Source of the DNA: Bin80 sp965261255
GTDB taxonomy: Bacteria > Bacteroidota > Rhodothermia > Rhodothermales > Bin80
Length of the DNA stretch: 64,000 bases
Reading direction: 5' to 3'
Assembly: GCA_965261255.1 (NCBI GenBank)
Contig: CBDHCQ010000004.1
Coordinates: forward strand, 1,798,001 to 1,862,000
This document shows positions 1 through 8,589 of this stretch, one piece after another. Position numbers and translations under genes: made by a program. The notes under the pieces were generated by a model. The model did not search any database. It was given only the letters and a program-made list of their open reading frames with translations, and was not told the DNA's origin. Position 1 is the stretch's first letter. Each line of letters begins with the position of its first letter.

Positions 1-1029
1 GTCGGGGTAATCCGACCCTTCAAGTTTGGCAATGACATTATAGGCAGGTACAAGCGACCAATCAAACGCAAGCCTAAGCCTCACACGTGCAGGTCCCGGA
101 CCGACCCGATATGTGATTGGCAAGCCACCTCGCCAACGAACGGGGGCTACAGGGCCTTCCAGCGCCGCCAAGAATGGTTTTGCATCGCTCCAGGATATCG
201 GCAAAACTGGAATCCGCATCAATGTGGGGGCGTCCTCCAGTTCCAGTCGCTCTGCATCATCCGTTGCTCCAATAAACGGTGTAAGCGGATCTCCAGGAAA
301 AAATGGCATATCTGCAACCGAACCCATCTGAACTCCTTGATCCATACGGAAAGAGCCCTCTGGATAAGTCTGTCCCTGAAAGAATCCATCATCTCGGGGA
401 TCTGAATAAAGGATGCAGCCGATCGCCCCATGCTCTGCTGCCAATTTTGGCTTGATGCCACGCCAGGACCCTCCATACCGCGCAATTACAATCTTACCCT
501 CTACACTGATTCCCATACGAGCAAGATCCTCATAATCACCCGGTATGCCTTGGTTTACATAGACAAGTTCTCCGGTTACATCTCCGTCCGCACTGTACGC
601 ATTGTACGGCGGCAAGCGATTATCACGAATTGAGCTGCTCGCATCTTCTGGAATCTCCGGTTCTTGTAATTTGGCTCTGTAGGGCGTTGGCGACAAAAGC
701 TCCAATTCACGTGTGATTGGAATCGGAAACAAAACCCGGTAGACCTCTGTTTGCGCCTCGTAGCCCCATGACTGAAAAAGCTGCACCATGAACTCTGCAT
801 TGGCGCGGGACTGTTCAGATCCGACATGTTGTGGGGCAGCGGTCATTTGCTTCATCCATGTCCGCAAATTTTCTTTATCCAATAGTGTATCGAACCTGGC
901 TTCCAGGGCCCGTTGCCGGGTTGCCTGTTCCGATGAAAAACCAAGTATCGGGTCATTGTGCCCACCAAAACCCGATACGACCAGCATCAGTATCAGTGGA
1001 AATCGCAATTGCAGTATTTTTCTATGCAT
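1..1029 (-). CDS. M28 family peptidase, glutamate carboxypeptidase II-like (5' part, runs off left edge)
   Basis: The frame is open for 343 codons from an ATG at 1029 to base 1, so only the N-terminal half is present. A hydrophobic signal peptide covers about residues 1-22. The block at about 56-130 (LRTWMKQMTAAPQHVGSEQ, then FPIPITRELELL) and the PA domain at about 145-275 (YNAYSADGD, GKIVIARYGGSWRGIKPKLA, YSDPRDDGFFQG) match bacterial and eukaryotic M28B glutamate-carboxypeptidase/transferrin-receptor-like proteins, which run to about 700-750 residues. The zinc peptidase domain would begin at about residue 330 and lies outside the window, so catalysis cannot be checked. It is expected to act in the periplasm or at the cell surface on small peptides. 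It is transcribed divergently from the next gene. Confidence 0.9.
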   Translation of the reverse strand, partial: MHRKILQLRFPLILMLVVSGFGGHNDPILGFSSEQATRQRALEARFDTLLDKENLRTWMKQMTAAPQHVGSEQSRANAEFMVQLFQSWGYEAQTEVYRVLFPIPITRELELLSPTPYRAKLQEPEIPEDASSSIRDNRLPPYNAYSADGDVTGELVYVNQGIPGDYEDLARMGISVEGKIVIARYGGSWRGIKPKLAAEHGAIGCILYSDPRDDGFFQGQTYPEGSFRMDQGVQMGSVADMPFFPGDPLTPFIGATDDAERLELEDAPTLMRIPVLPISWSDAKPFLAALEGPVAPVRWRGGLPITYRVGPGPARVRLRLAFDWSLVPAYNVIAKLEGSDYPD

Positions 1030-1156
1030 TGATCTTGGGGCTTTTTCCTTGTTTGACCGTAGAATTATAAATTAGCTTACACCTCGGCTTTTTGCTTATC
1101 GATCTATCAGACATGATACATTACGCCGTTCACTTGGACCCGCAACACTAAATATA

Positions 1157-2146
1157 ATGAGTCAACTTTCATTAGCTGTAGTCGCCAGAGGACTGGATTC
1201 CCTTTTGGATGAACAAATGACTGGTCAGGCCCGCATTGCCGCGCATCTTGTTGCTGCTGCCGAGGACCAAGACCTCTCACCCGAGGAGATCATCTCCATC
1301 TTTGATGCGATCGTAGAAAAAACAGTGCTGGATGAACTCTGGATCACTGATTCAGAGGGGGTGGTTTATCTCACCAGTGTTCGTGGCGATGACGGAAATC
1401 CAATCAGATTTAGGTTTACGGATGACCCCGACGAGCAACCACAGGCCTCTGCTTTTTTTCCGCTGCTTTCCGCCAGTATTGACAGCGACACCGTTATCAC
1501 CCAAGCGGCCCAAACCCGGGAAATTGACTGGAATATCTTCAAATATGTCGGTGTCAGTGGTATTGATAAACCTCGTATAGTGCAGGTTGGTAACGCCTTG
1601 GCGTTTGAGGAACAAGGTCTCTTAAACAATAGCTATGCTTCACCCGTCATGACTGCAGCTTTGGCTGCTTTCGGTGAAGCAGATTTGCTTTCTAGTCGAT
1701 ATACATCGCGAGTGGCTGAAATTCGTTCAGTCTTTGATGGGGTACTCTCAAAGCAAATGGTCGTCCAGGCTGGCCTTATTGATGCGTTCATCAGTACCGC
1801 CGAAGCTGCAGGTTGGTCTGTCGCTAAGACGAATTCCCATTTACAACGAATCGTTAAAACTACTCCGATTGCAGAGATTGAGATTGCAACAACCGGAGGT
1901 CAAGTCGTTCTATCAAGCTCTACTTCCCACCGACAGTTGCGCTACCCTGAATCCTTGCAGGCTATTAATGTTGATGTCATGGATGTAGTGAACCATCCAA
2001 CTATGGCACACGACGAAGAACGCCAAGCAGAAAAAACCACCACAGTTTATAGTCCCGGACTTGCAAGGATCGTGCAGATCACAACGTTCCTGGATGATAA
2101 TTCACTGGTTTCACCGCGGTTCAAGATCCCCAAAAGCAACGAATAA
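1157..2146 (+). CDS. Soluble protein with two tandem sensor-like (Cache/PAS-like) domains
   Basis: 329 aa with no signal peptide or convincing membrane segment. The two halves appear related. Residues about 10-150 (GLDSLLDEQMTGQARIAAHL, then DELWITDSEGVVYLTS, then PRIVQVGNAL) and about 185-310 (VFDGVLSKQMVVQAGLIDAF, then AEIEIATTGGQVVLSS, then ARIVQITTFL) share the order helix, strand with a T.GG.V.LSS-like turn, and closing strand. This is the layout of the extracellular sensory domains of histidine kinases and chemoreceptors, but no kinase, methyl-accepting, GGDEF or DNA-binding output follows. It stands alone between a divergent peptidase gene and a 530-bp gap. Family assignment is inference; a ligand-binding adaptor is possible. 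Confidence 0.6.
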   Translation: MSQLSLAVVARGLDSLLDEQMTGQARIAAHLVAAAEDQDLSPEEIISIFDAIVEKTVLDELWITDSEGVVYLTSVRGDDGNPIRFRFTDDPDEQPQASAFFPLLSASIDSDTVITQAAQTREIDWNIFKYVGVSGIDKPRIVQVGNALAFEEQGLLNNSYASPVMTAALAAFGEADLLSSRYTSRVAEIRSVFDGVLSKQMVVQAGLIDAFISTAEAAGWSVAKTNSHLQRIVKTTPIAEIEIATTGGQVVLSSSTSHRQLRYPESLQAINVDVMDVVNHPTMAHDEERQAEKTTTVYSPGLARIVQITTFLDDNSLVSPRFKIPKSNE

Positions 2147-2679
2147 TATTGGGGCGGAGATCCCCCTATTGCTGCGATAGCATTACGGTAACTTGCAATT
2201 TGGGTCAGCGCACTCTGGTTCGGGTTCTCTTAGATGCCCTTTGAATTATTGCAAATGCTTCGCGAGCCAATGGAGTAATGATTGGTTCGGATCCGCAGTG
2301 CGTTGCAAGAAAGCGTTGGGCTAACTTCGCCGTCTAATTTGGCGAACTAGGGTTAGTTGAGCTTTATGTTTAGCAGGAATATGACTTAACGCCTGACGGA
2401 GAGGACGACCTTGCTTGCGTTTGGGAGCGATCTGGTACCTGAAGATTAGAATACATGTACCTCCGCCGGATCTGTCCTAAAAACTGAAACCCTCTAATCC
2501 TCTGCACGGATCGGGATTGAAATATTGCCACCCGAGGGGACATCCTACAGGAAGCAGACCAAATCGGAAATTACAAGCAGGAACAATCTTGATATTATAA
2601 TCTTTTAATGGATTTTAGACATCTTTTTGAATAGTTTTCAATACACTCTTGTGGATACTTTTGATATATCTTTATTTGG
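2147..2679. other. Intergenic region upstream of the AbiE-like operon
   Basis: No open frame longer than about 60 codons and no recognisable gene remnant. It holds a 6-bp inverted repeat (TTCGCC/GGCGAA) near 2326-2347. The last 120 bp before 2680 are markedly AT-rich, as expected for the promoter of the toxin-antitoxin operon, and contain TACTTTTG at 2656-2663. That matches the TAnnTTTG -7 element described for Bacteroidetes promoters, but no TTTG lies at the usual distance upstream, so the promoter call is weak. Confidence 0.3.
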
Positions 2680-3525
2680 ATGGTAATGAGTCAAATAAGA
2701 ACACCAAGATTAAAATCTCTCCTTAACGACCTCCCTCCCGGGTTCATCGTAGATACGGCGTGGTTAAGGGTTAGAGGGATTGACTCAAAATCTACAAATC
2801 GCTACGTCAGTCAGGGATGGATTGAGCGTATCGTGCATGGAGTGTATCGCCGCCCATTGCCAAGAAGTGTCCACAACCGCCACAAACTGTCTTGGCAGGC
2901 AGTTCTTGTGTCCCTGCAACAACTTATGGAGTACAATGTGCACTTAGGCCAGAGAAATGCTCTGAATCATGCCGGTCATGCCCATTATGTATGGATGGGG
3001 GAAGGGCAAAGAATCCATTTCTACGGCAGCGCACCTTCCTGGCTTAAACGCCTCCCTACTACAGATGATATCATCTTGCATAAGTCCACATTATTCGGCG
3101 GCGATTCAATAGGGATTATAGATAGCCATCCTGTTACCTCCGAATTAGATTGGACTGCAGGTATATGGAGTTGGCCCATAAAAGCATCATGCCCAGAGCG
3201 TGCAATTCTTGAGTTGATTGCTGAACTGCGTGGGAATTCAGACTTCGAATATGTAGACCAGATCTTTGAACATTTAACAGGACTTTGCCCCAAACTCCTC
3301 ATGACACTCTTAAAGGCCTGCCGCAGCGTAAAGGTCCGGCGACTTTTTTTCGTTTTCGCGGAACGGCAAAAGTTTGACTGGTTGGAAACCATGGAACCCC
3401 AAAAGATTGATTTCGGCAACGGACCACGTGCACTTGTTCCAAATGGAAAGTTTCATCCTACCTATAATATCTCCCTTCCAGAGTTTTTCGTAGATACTTC
3501 ATACGAAGATGCCTGCATCTTCTGA
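2680..3525 (+). CDS. abiEi: AbiEi-like type IV antitoxin / repressor, copy 1
   Basis: 281 aa. The N-terminal winged-helix segment at about 10-62 (LLNDLPPGFIVDTAWLRVRG, then YVSQGWIERIVHGVYRRP) matches the AbiEi_3 N-terminal domain, and the C-terminal part ends in GPRALVPNGKFHPTYNISLPE, typical of the AbiEi_3 family. Antitoxins of this family bind their own promoter and counter the AbiEii nucleotidyltransferase without a stable protein complex (type IV). The start could be ATG 2680 or ATG 2686. The last 17 bp overlap the downstream toxin gene, so the two are translationally coupled. An AT-rich region lies immediately upstream. A paralogue with the same gene order begins at 4699. Confidence 0.88.
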   Translation: MVMSQIRTPRLKSLLNDLPPGFIVDTAWLRVRGIDSKSTNRYVSQGWIERIVHGVYRRPLPRSVHNRHKLSWQAVLVSLQQLMEYNVHLGQRNALNHAGHAHYVWMGEGQRIHFYGSAPSWLKRLPTTDDIILHKSTLFGGDSIGIIDSHPVTSELDWTAGIWSWPIKASCPERAILELIAELRGNSDFEYVDQIFEHLTGLCPKLLMTLLKACRSVKVRRLFFVFAERQKFDWLETMEPQKIDFGNGPRALVPNGKFHPTYNISLPEFFVDTSYEDACIF

Positions 3526-4429
3526 TTACTACAAACAGGTTGAGTTACTGGTAGACGTGCTACCAGCTGTCGCAAAGGAATCATCATTTGCACTCAAAGG
3601 CGGAACCGCTATTAATTTGTTCTATCAGGACATGCCAAGACTGTCCGTGGACATTGATCTTACATGGCTTCCTGTGGCTGACCGTTCGTCTTCACTCAGG
3701 AACATTGATACTGCGCTTAACCGCATTGCTGCTTCAATCAGAGATGCCCATCCCGGAACTACAGTAACACGTTTTCCGAATCAACGAATCGGCCTTCCAC
3801 AAATCTATGTGAAACGTAGTGAAGCTGATATAAAAATTGAGACGTCCACCACAGCACGCGGCACGGTAATGCCTGCCCGCATGCTGGAGGCGTCCCATTC
3901 CGCAACGAAGCAGTTTGGATTCATAACAATGAATGTGGCCTCCTTTGAGGATGTATATGCTGGCAAGATCTGTGCAGCACTCGAACGGAAACACCCGCGA
4001 GACCTGTTTGACATTATGGTACTTTATGAGAACGAGGGGATATCAGATGACCTCTTCCGTGTATTCTTGGTGTACATCGCAGCCTCACGCCGACCGATAC
4101 ACGAATCACTAGCACCAACACGCCCGGTACGTAAAGAATGGTACAATGACCGGTTCAAGGGCATGAGCCATAAAGATGTCAGTTTGAAATCACTCGTTAA
4201 GACTGGCATGCGGCTACATAACGACGTCGTATCAAGACTTACAGGTAAAATCACGACCTTTTTGCTCTTGCTCCACAATGCCGAGCCGGATTTCAGCTTG
4301 ATTGGACTTCCCGACGCTGTAAAATTGCCTGCAGTTCGCTGGAAACTCTATAATCTGAAAAGGCTAAAGCGAGAAAATCCACAGAAACATGCCGAACAGC
4401 GGAGCGCACTAGAACAGCTATTCCAATAA
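3509..4429 (+). CDS. abiEii: AbiEii/AbiGii-type nucleotidyltransferase toxin, copy 1
   Basis: 306 aa, nucleotidyltransferase fold of the DUF1814/AbiEii class. Key residues visible are GGT at 31-33, the paired carboxylates D48 and D50 in LSVDIDLTW, a third carboxylate E111 with K109 in IKIETST, and the K153...R164-D165 segment (KICAALERKHPRDLFD). Members transfer nucleotides to targets such as tRNA, arresting growth or aborting phage infection; the substrate here is unknown. The start is set by the 17-bp overlap with the antitoxin and by exact alignment to copy 2. All expected catalytic residues are present, so this copy is probably active. Confidence 0.88.
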   Translation: MPASSDYYKQVELLVDVLPAVAKESSFALKGGTAINLFYQDMPRLSVDIDLTWLPVADRSSSLRNIDTALNRIAASIRDAHPGTTVTRFPNQRIGLPQIYVKRSEADIKIETSTTARGTVMPARMLEASHSATKQFGFITMNVASFEDVYAGKICAALERKHPRDLFDIMVLYENEGISDDLFRVFLVYIAASRRPIHESLAPTRPVRKEWYNDRFKGMSHKDVSLKSLVKTGMRLHNDVVSRLTGKITTFLLLLHNAEPDFSLIGLPDAVKLPAVRWKLYNLKRLKRENPQKHAEQRSALEQLFQ

Positions 4430-4447
4430 GGAAAAACGTGAAATGCA

Positions 4448-4597
4448 ATGAGCAGAATACATAGTTTAGCCGTTTCGGTAGAGTCGCATATCAACGAAAT
4501 CATCGAGATAGCTCATAAGCACTGTACTCGGAAAAGAAACCAGCGTATTGTCCCTAACAATCTCCAAGTGTACGATTCAGGGAGGATTGAAACCTAA
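4448..4597 (+). CDS. Small ORF (49 aa) between the two AbiE-like operons
   Basis: ATG at 4448, 18 bp after the copy-1 toxin stop, reading 49 residues (MSRIHSLAVSVESHINEIIE at the N-terminus, with a basic central patch KHCTRKRNQR). A purine stretch AAGGAA lies 13 bp upstream, slightly far for a ribosome-binding site. No family is recognised. It could be a genuine small protein of the operon, or the remnant of a third gene. It shows no similarity to the small frame that follows copy 2. Confidence 0.25.
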   Translation: MSRIHSLAVSVESHINEIIEIAHKHCTRKRNQRIVPNNLQVYDSGRIET

Positions 4598-4698
4598 ACC
4601 GTAAGTGTTTGGAGGTCTCCATAGTGAATGGTTTAAGGACAACTAAATTGATTTATTCCAAACAAATTATTGCATAAGTTCGATATTTCTTCAATAAG

Positions 4699-5541
4699 AT
4701 GTCTTTTATCAATCATAAAACTCCTAGATTAAAATTTCTTCTCAATGATCTACCCCCAGGCTTTATGATAGATACCGCATGCCTCCGGGCGAGGGGGATT
4801 GACTCAAAATCCACTCACAATTATGTTAGTCAAGGATGGCTTGAACCCATCGTTCGTGGAGTCTACCGACGACCACTATCTAACCGAGTGGAATCTGACA
4901 AATTGTCTTGGCAGGTAGTGCTTCTATCGCTTCAGCAGATCATGGGTTACAATCTGCACCTAGGTGGACGAAGCGCTCTAGGTTTTGCTGGTTATACCCA
5001 ATTCATCACGACCGGAGAGAAACAGTATGTTGATTTCTACGGTGATGCTCCCTCCTGGCTTAAGCGACTGCCAACAAGGGACAAGATCACGCTAAATGGC
5101 CCCACGCTTTTTGGCAAAGATTCGGTTGGACTTATTGATCGTATTCCTATCACATACAAACGAAATTGGTCGGTAGATATTTGGCACTGGCCTGCAAGAA
5201 TCTCATCTCCTGAACGTGCACTCCTTGAAATGATTGATCAATTGCGGGAGAGTTCAGACTTCAATTACATGGAATTGTACTTCGAAACCCTGCACTCCTT
5301 ACGCCCTGAACTCCTGATGAGTCTCTTGAAAGCCTGCCGCAGTGTTAAGGTTCGAAGACTGTTTTTTGTTTTTGCGGACCTATACGAACATGCCTGGTGT
5401 GAATATCTTGATGCCGACCAGATTGATCTCGGCAGCGGACCTCGAGCACTCGTTCCCGGAGGGAAGTTTCATCCTACATATCAGATATCTGTGCCAGAAT
5501 GTCTCCTCAGCGCCCCCTACTATGATGACTGCATCTTCTGA
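4699..5541 (+). CDS. abiEi: AbiEi-like type IV antitoxin / repressor, copy 2
   Basis: 280 aa and clearly paralogous to the gene at 2680. It has the same N-terminal motif series (LLNDLPPGFMIDTACLRARG, YVSQGWLEPIVRGVYRRP), the same middle (SWLKRLPT) and the same C-terminus (GPRALVPGGKFHPTYQISVP). The winged-helix domain and the AbiEi_3 C-terminal domain are both complete. It overlaps its toxin by 17 bp exactly as copy 1 does. Divergence spread along the protein suggests an old duplication or separate acquisition of two related operons. Since the paired toxin looks inactive, this gene may now act as a second repressor or as protection against related toxins; that is inference. Confidence 0.87.
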   Translation: MSFINHKTPRLKFLLNDLPPGFMIDTACLRARGIDSKSTHNYVSQGWLEPIVRGVYRRPLSNRVESDKLSWQVVLLSLQQIMGYNLHLGGRSALGFAGYTQFITTGEKQYVDFYGDAPSWLKRLPTRDKITLNGPTLFGKDSVGLIDRIPITYKRNWSVDIWHWPARISSPERALLEMIDQLRESSDFNYMELYFETLHSLRPELLMSLLKACRSVKVRRLFFVFADLYEHAWCEYLDADQIDLGSGPRALVPGGKFHPTYQISVPECLLSAPYYDDCIF

Positions 5542-6445
5542 TTGCCTTGATAAGGTCACACTGTTGATGGATGTACTGCCAAAAGTCGCTACAGAATCAG
5601 CCTTCGCGGTCAGGGGAGGCACTGCCATCAACATGTTCTATCAGAAAATGCCAAGGCTGTCTGTGAATATTGACCTCACATGGTTACCTGTTGCTGATCG
5701 TTCATCTTCGCTTAGGAATATTGACCGTGCTCTAAAGCGCATCGTTGCCTTGATCAGGAAGAATAATTCTGGAATCTATGCCCAATACTTAAAGCGAAAA
5801 AGGACCACCTTTCCCCGGATAATTGTGAATAAGGGGAAAACATTTGTGACGATTGCGACCTCTACGGTTGTCCGGGGTACGGTACTGCCCTCCAGTTCAA
5901 TGATGACATCCGATTCCGTGACCAAGTATTTTCGCTCAATGCGAATGAATGTTGTCTCTTTTGAGGATGCTTACTCTGGAAAGATCTGTGCGGCACTTGA
6001 ACGTAAGTATCCACACGATCTGTTTGATGTAATGATGCTTTATAATAATGGAGGTCTTACAGATGATCTGTTCCGTGTACTTATGGTCTACGCTGCCTGT
6101 TCAAGTCAACCGATGCACAAAGTGCTATCGCCATCAAATCATATTCAGAAGGAGTTGTATGATCTCCACTTTGGGGGACTGGCCGAGAAGAAAGCTACTC
6201 TTGAATCTCTTGTCGAAACTGGTAAGCGATTACACTCAGACATTGCATCACGGCTTTCGGGTAAGATTGCAACATTTCTTCTTACCCTTCACGATGCCGA
6301 GCCAGATTTTGGATTGATTGGCTTTCCCAAAGCGGCGGAGCTTCCAGCAATTCGGTGGAAGATCTTTAACTTGAAAAAGATCAAGAATGCTTACCCCGAA
6401 AAGCACGCGAGGCAGCGCCGAGCGCTTGAGGAGTTATTGCACTAA
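5525..6445 (+). CDS. abiEii: AbiEii-like nucleotidyltransferase, copy 2, with altered active site
   Basis: 306 aa and gap-free against copy 1 through the compared region (residues 1-170), with the same total length. The frame is intact, but three positions expected to matter for catalysis differ. The first carboxylate of the DxD pair is Asn (N48 in LSVNIDLTW), the third carboxylate is Ala (A111, with K109 changed to Thr, in VTIATST), and R164 is His (ERKYPHDLFD). Copy 1 keeps D48, K109, E111 and R164. The GGT loop and D50 remain. The start at 5525 is chosen by alignment to copy 1 and the 17-bp overlap; the frame extends further upstream inside the antitoxin gene. It is probably a catalytically dead paralogue kept as a full-length protein. 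Confidence 0.82.
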   Translation: MTASSDCLDKVTLLMDVLPKVATESAFAVRGGTAINMFYQKMPRLSVNIDLTWLPVADRSSSLRNIDRALKRIVALIRKNNSGIYAQYLKRKRTTFPRIIVNKGKTFVTIATSTVVRGTVLPSSSMMTSDSVTKYFRSMRMNVVSFEDAYSGKICAALERKYPHDLFDVMMLYNNGGLTDDLFRVLMVYAACSSQPMHKVLSPSNHIQKELYDLHFGGLAEKKATLESLVETGKRLHSDIASRLSGKIATFLLTLHDAEPDFGLIGFPKAAELPAIRWKIFNLKKIKNAYPEKHARQRRALEELLH

Positions 6446-6456
6446 GGAACGCTCCA

Positions 6457-6624
6457 GTGAAAATTGACGAGCTTCATTTCAATAATAATCACCTTATTAA
6501 TCATACAGCACTAAACACAAGTTGTCGGCTTGAAGCCAAATTCACTACTGTTGTAGATTGTTCTCGCTGGGGCATCCCCAGAGCACAGGATTGGCATTAT
6601 TTGCCGAGGGAGGAAGCGCAGTAA
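6457..6624 (+). pseudogene. Short ORF (55 aa) after toxin copy 2, possible gene remnant
   Basis: A GTG at 6457 is preceded by AAGGA 8 bp upstream and opens 55 codons. The N-terminus MKIDELHFNN resembles the first strand of RecF/SMC-type AAA ATPases, but nothing after it fits that family and no Walker A follows. It may be the decayed start of a third operon gene. The similarity is too short to be decisive. Confidence 0.22.
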
Positions 6625-7137
6625 CTGGAAAGTTGGTCGTCTATCCGTTGAGTCAGAATCAGCATGACCATACGGTTGCTTCATAATTCAGGCCCTTCTC
6701 GTATTGTTCTTGTTATCTCGCTGTTGTATTACGATTCACCTGACACCGAATTGAGGCTTACACATTCATCCCACGCCTTCCAGCTTGGTTACATGGCTGC
6801 GCACCAAACCAAAAGTTGAGTGCGTAAATCGCTCCAAGGACAGGGGCTCCGCCTAAATGGTAAACTAGCGCACAAGCGATAGCTTTGAGCTGGGTTTCCA
6901 TCTATAACAATGGAGACCCAAAAGATCAATCATAAATCAGGGCGTGGCAGGTCGCAAGACTATGGCCTTCATCATTCATGGTAACTGACGCTCAGCAGTG
7001 CTATTTCCCGCGTCGTCTTTCAATGCGGCTCTTCTGCCAACTTTGCGGTGCACGAAGTTTACAACCCCACCGCGCAGTGGCTGGGCATGTTTACTTATCC
7101 TAGATGCAGCGAACGTTTGGAATAGGATAATGCCCGA
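6625..7137. other. Intergenic region downstream of the AbiE duplication
   Basis: No convincing gene on either strand. The one clear structure is an 11-bp inverted repeat at 6891-6920, described separately. The region is flanked by the plus-strand toxin operon and the minus-strand decarboxylase, so both transcripts end here. Confidence 0.4.
6891..6920. repeat. 11-bp inverted repeat (hairpin) between convergent genes
   Basis: TGGGTTTCCAT at 6891-6901 pairs with ATGGAGACCCA at 6910-6920 (one G-T wobble) around an 8-base loop. It lies between convergent transcription units. An A-tract follows on the plus strand, so there is no classical T-tract terminator in that direction, and on the minus strand the stem is followed by mixed sequence. 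It may be a transcription barrier or an mRNA 3'-end stabiliser. Confidence 0.45.
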
Positions 7138-8589
7138 TCAGCGTGGAGATATGTCTAGAATTAAACTCTCCTTCCCGAATTTTGAGATAGTCTCCAACGT
7201 CTCGTGTACCTCGTTCCAAGTCGTAGTGTAATTGATGACGCACATCCTGAGTGCTAACGCTCCACGAAGGCGTGTTGATGATATGAACGCATGGTCTTCC
7301 CAGAAGACTCGGGCTAGTACGTTCCTATTGATTGTTTCCAACACATGATTGTCAAGTTCAGCATTCGCTGGATTGACGCGGAAGCATGCAATCCCCAGTT
7401 CAGCAGGTGCCAACATTTCCAGGACCGCACTCTCTTCAACATACTCCTCAATTCGATGCGCGAGCGCCATTCCATGCGATTGGACTCTCCGGAATGCGGC
7501 CATACCAAAGGTTTGAACGGACATCCAGATCTTTAATGCCCTAACGGAACGGCTTAGTTGCAAACCTCTGTCCGAAAAATTTGGATGGTTAGCACCCCAA
7601 ATCGTGTCCTGGAGAATATCGCACTTCCCAGCAAACGCACACTCAAGAGTGCGTAAATCCTTGACCATCAAGCCTCCGACTTCATAGGGTTGAAAGAACC
7701 ACTTATGTGCGTCCAGCACAATTGAATCTGCACGTTCAATTCCACTCATGATATCCCTACCTTCCTCGGTCACGAGCACAAAGCCTCCGTGAGCGGCATC
7801 AACATGGAGCCATACATCCTGAGCCTCGCAATAGTCGGCCATCTCTTCCAGTGGGTCAACGGCTCCGCAGTTGGACGTTCCAGCGTTCGCACATAGAGCG
7901 ATGGGACTGAATCCGGCGGATCTGTCTTTAGCCACGGTCTCAACTAACGCATCCATATCCATTCGGAAATAACTGTCGGTCGGAATCATACGAATGCGTT
8001 CTGGACCAATCCCCATAATCCTTGCCGCTTTGACGAGTGCACTGTGGCTCTGTTCGCTCATGTACAGAACGCCTCGTTCTGGATCAGTCGCAGCCTCCCG
8101 CGCCGCAACAAGACCATCCAGGTTCGCCGCCGACCCCCCGCTCGTTAAAACACCTCCTGCGCCTTCTGGATAGCCAATCCAGCGCCGAAACCAGTCGACG
8201 ACAACCAGCTCTAGCTGGCTAGGACCACTAGAGATCAACCAAGAGCTCTGGTTGATATTGAATCCGGCAACCATAAAGTCAGCCAGGACACTAGGCCATG
8301 TGGGCTGCGAAGGAATAAATCCGAAACACCGCGGATGGTCTAAGCTCAGCGCGATTGGAAGAATCTCATTTGCAGCTTCTTCTATCACTTGCGAAGCCGA
8401 ACGGCTCTCCTCCGGCGGAGGCTTCATCAGTTGATCTTCAAGATCGCGCCGGAACTCTCCCGCCCAAGCACCTTCTCCCGGCATATTCTCAATGCGCCGC
8501 ACCAGCAACTCTGCCGTCTGGCGTGCAAGTGCCAGCATCTGTTCTGGCAACATACGGAGATCACTCCCGACTCCATCATTACCGGTCAT
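7138..8589 (-). CDS. Pyridoxal-phosphate-dependent decarboxylase (group II, aromatic-L-amino-acid decarboxylase-like)
   Basis: 483 aa, full length for group II decarboxylases (about 470-500). Visible motifs are SGGSAANLDGL at about 150-160 (phosphate-binding region), HVDAAHGG at 262-269 (D264 contacts the pyridine nitrogen) and DAHKWFFQP with the Schiff-base lysine K296. It should convert an aromatic or acidic L-amino acid to the amine plus CO2 in the cytoplasm; the substrate cannot be fixed from sequence. It is divergent from an aldehyde dehydrogenase 358 bp away, which could oxidise the aldehyde produced after deamination of the amine; that link is inference. Confidence 0.88.
   Translation of the reverse strand: MTGNDGVGSDLRMLPEQMLALARQTAELLVRRIENMPGEGAWAGEFRRDLEDQLMKPPPEESRSASQVIEEAANEILPIALSLDHPRCFGFIPSQPTWPSVLADFMVAGFNINQSSWLISSGPSQLELVVVDWFRRWIGYPEGAGGVLTSGGSAANLDGLVAAREAATDPERGVLYMSEQSHSALVKAARIMGIGPERIRMIPTDSYFRMDMDALVETVAKDRSAGFSPIALCANAGTSNCGAVDPLEEMADYCEAQDVWLHVDAAHGGFVLVTEEGRDIMSGIERADSIVLDAHKWFFQPYEVGGLMVKDLRTLECAFAGKCDILQDTIWGANHPNFSDRGLQLSRSVRALKIWMSVQTFGMAAFRRVQSHGMALAHRIEEYVEESAVLEMLAPAELGIACFRVNPANAELDNHVLETINRNVLARVFWEDHAFISSTRLRGALALRMCVINYTTTWNEVHETLETISKFGKESLILDISPR

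Noticed and set aside
113..1075. Several plus-strand frames opposite the M28 peptidase gene
   Set aside because: The continuous minus-strand frame matches the M28 family along its whole length, so these are shadow frames.
2508..4597. GGATTGAAA-like motifs at about 2513 and 4584 that recall the end of CRISPR repeats
   Set aside because: Only single, unequal occurrences; no regular spacing, no repeated units and no cas genes.
5342..5524. Longer N-terminus for the second toxin (61 extra codons)
   Set aside because: It lies within the antitoxin gene, has no counterpart in copy 1, and the ATG at 5525 reproduces the copy-1 start and overlap.
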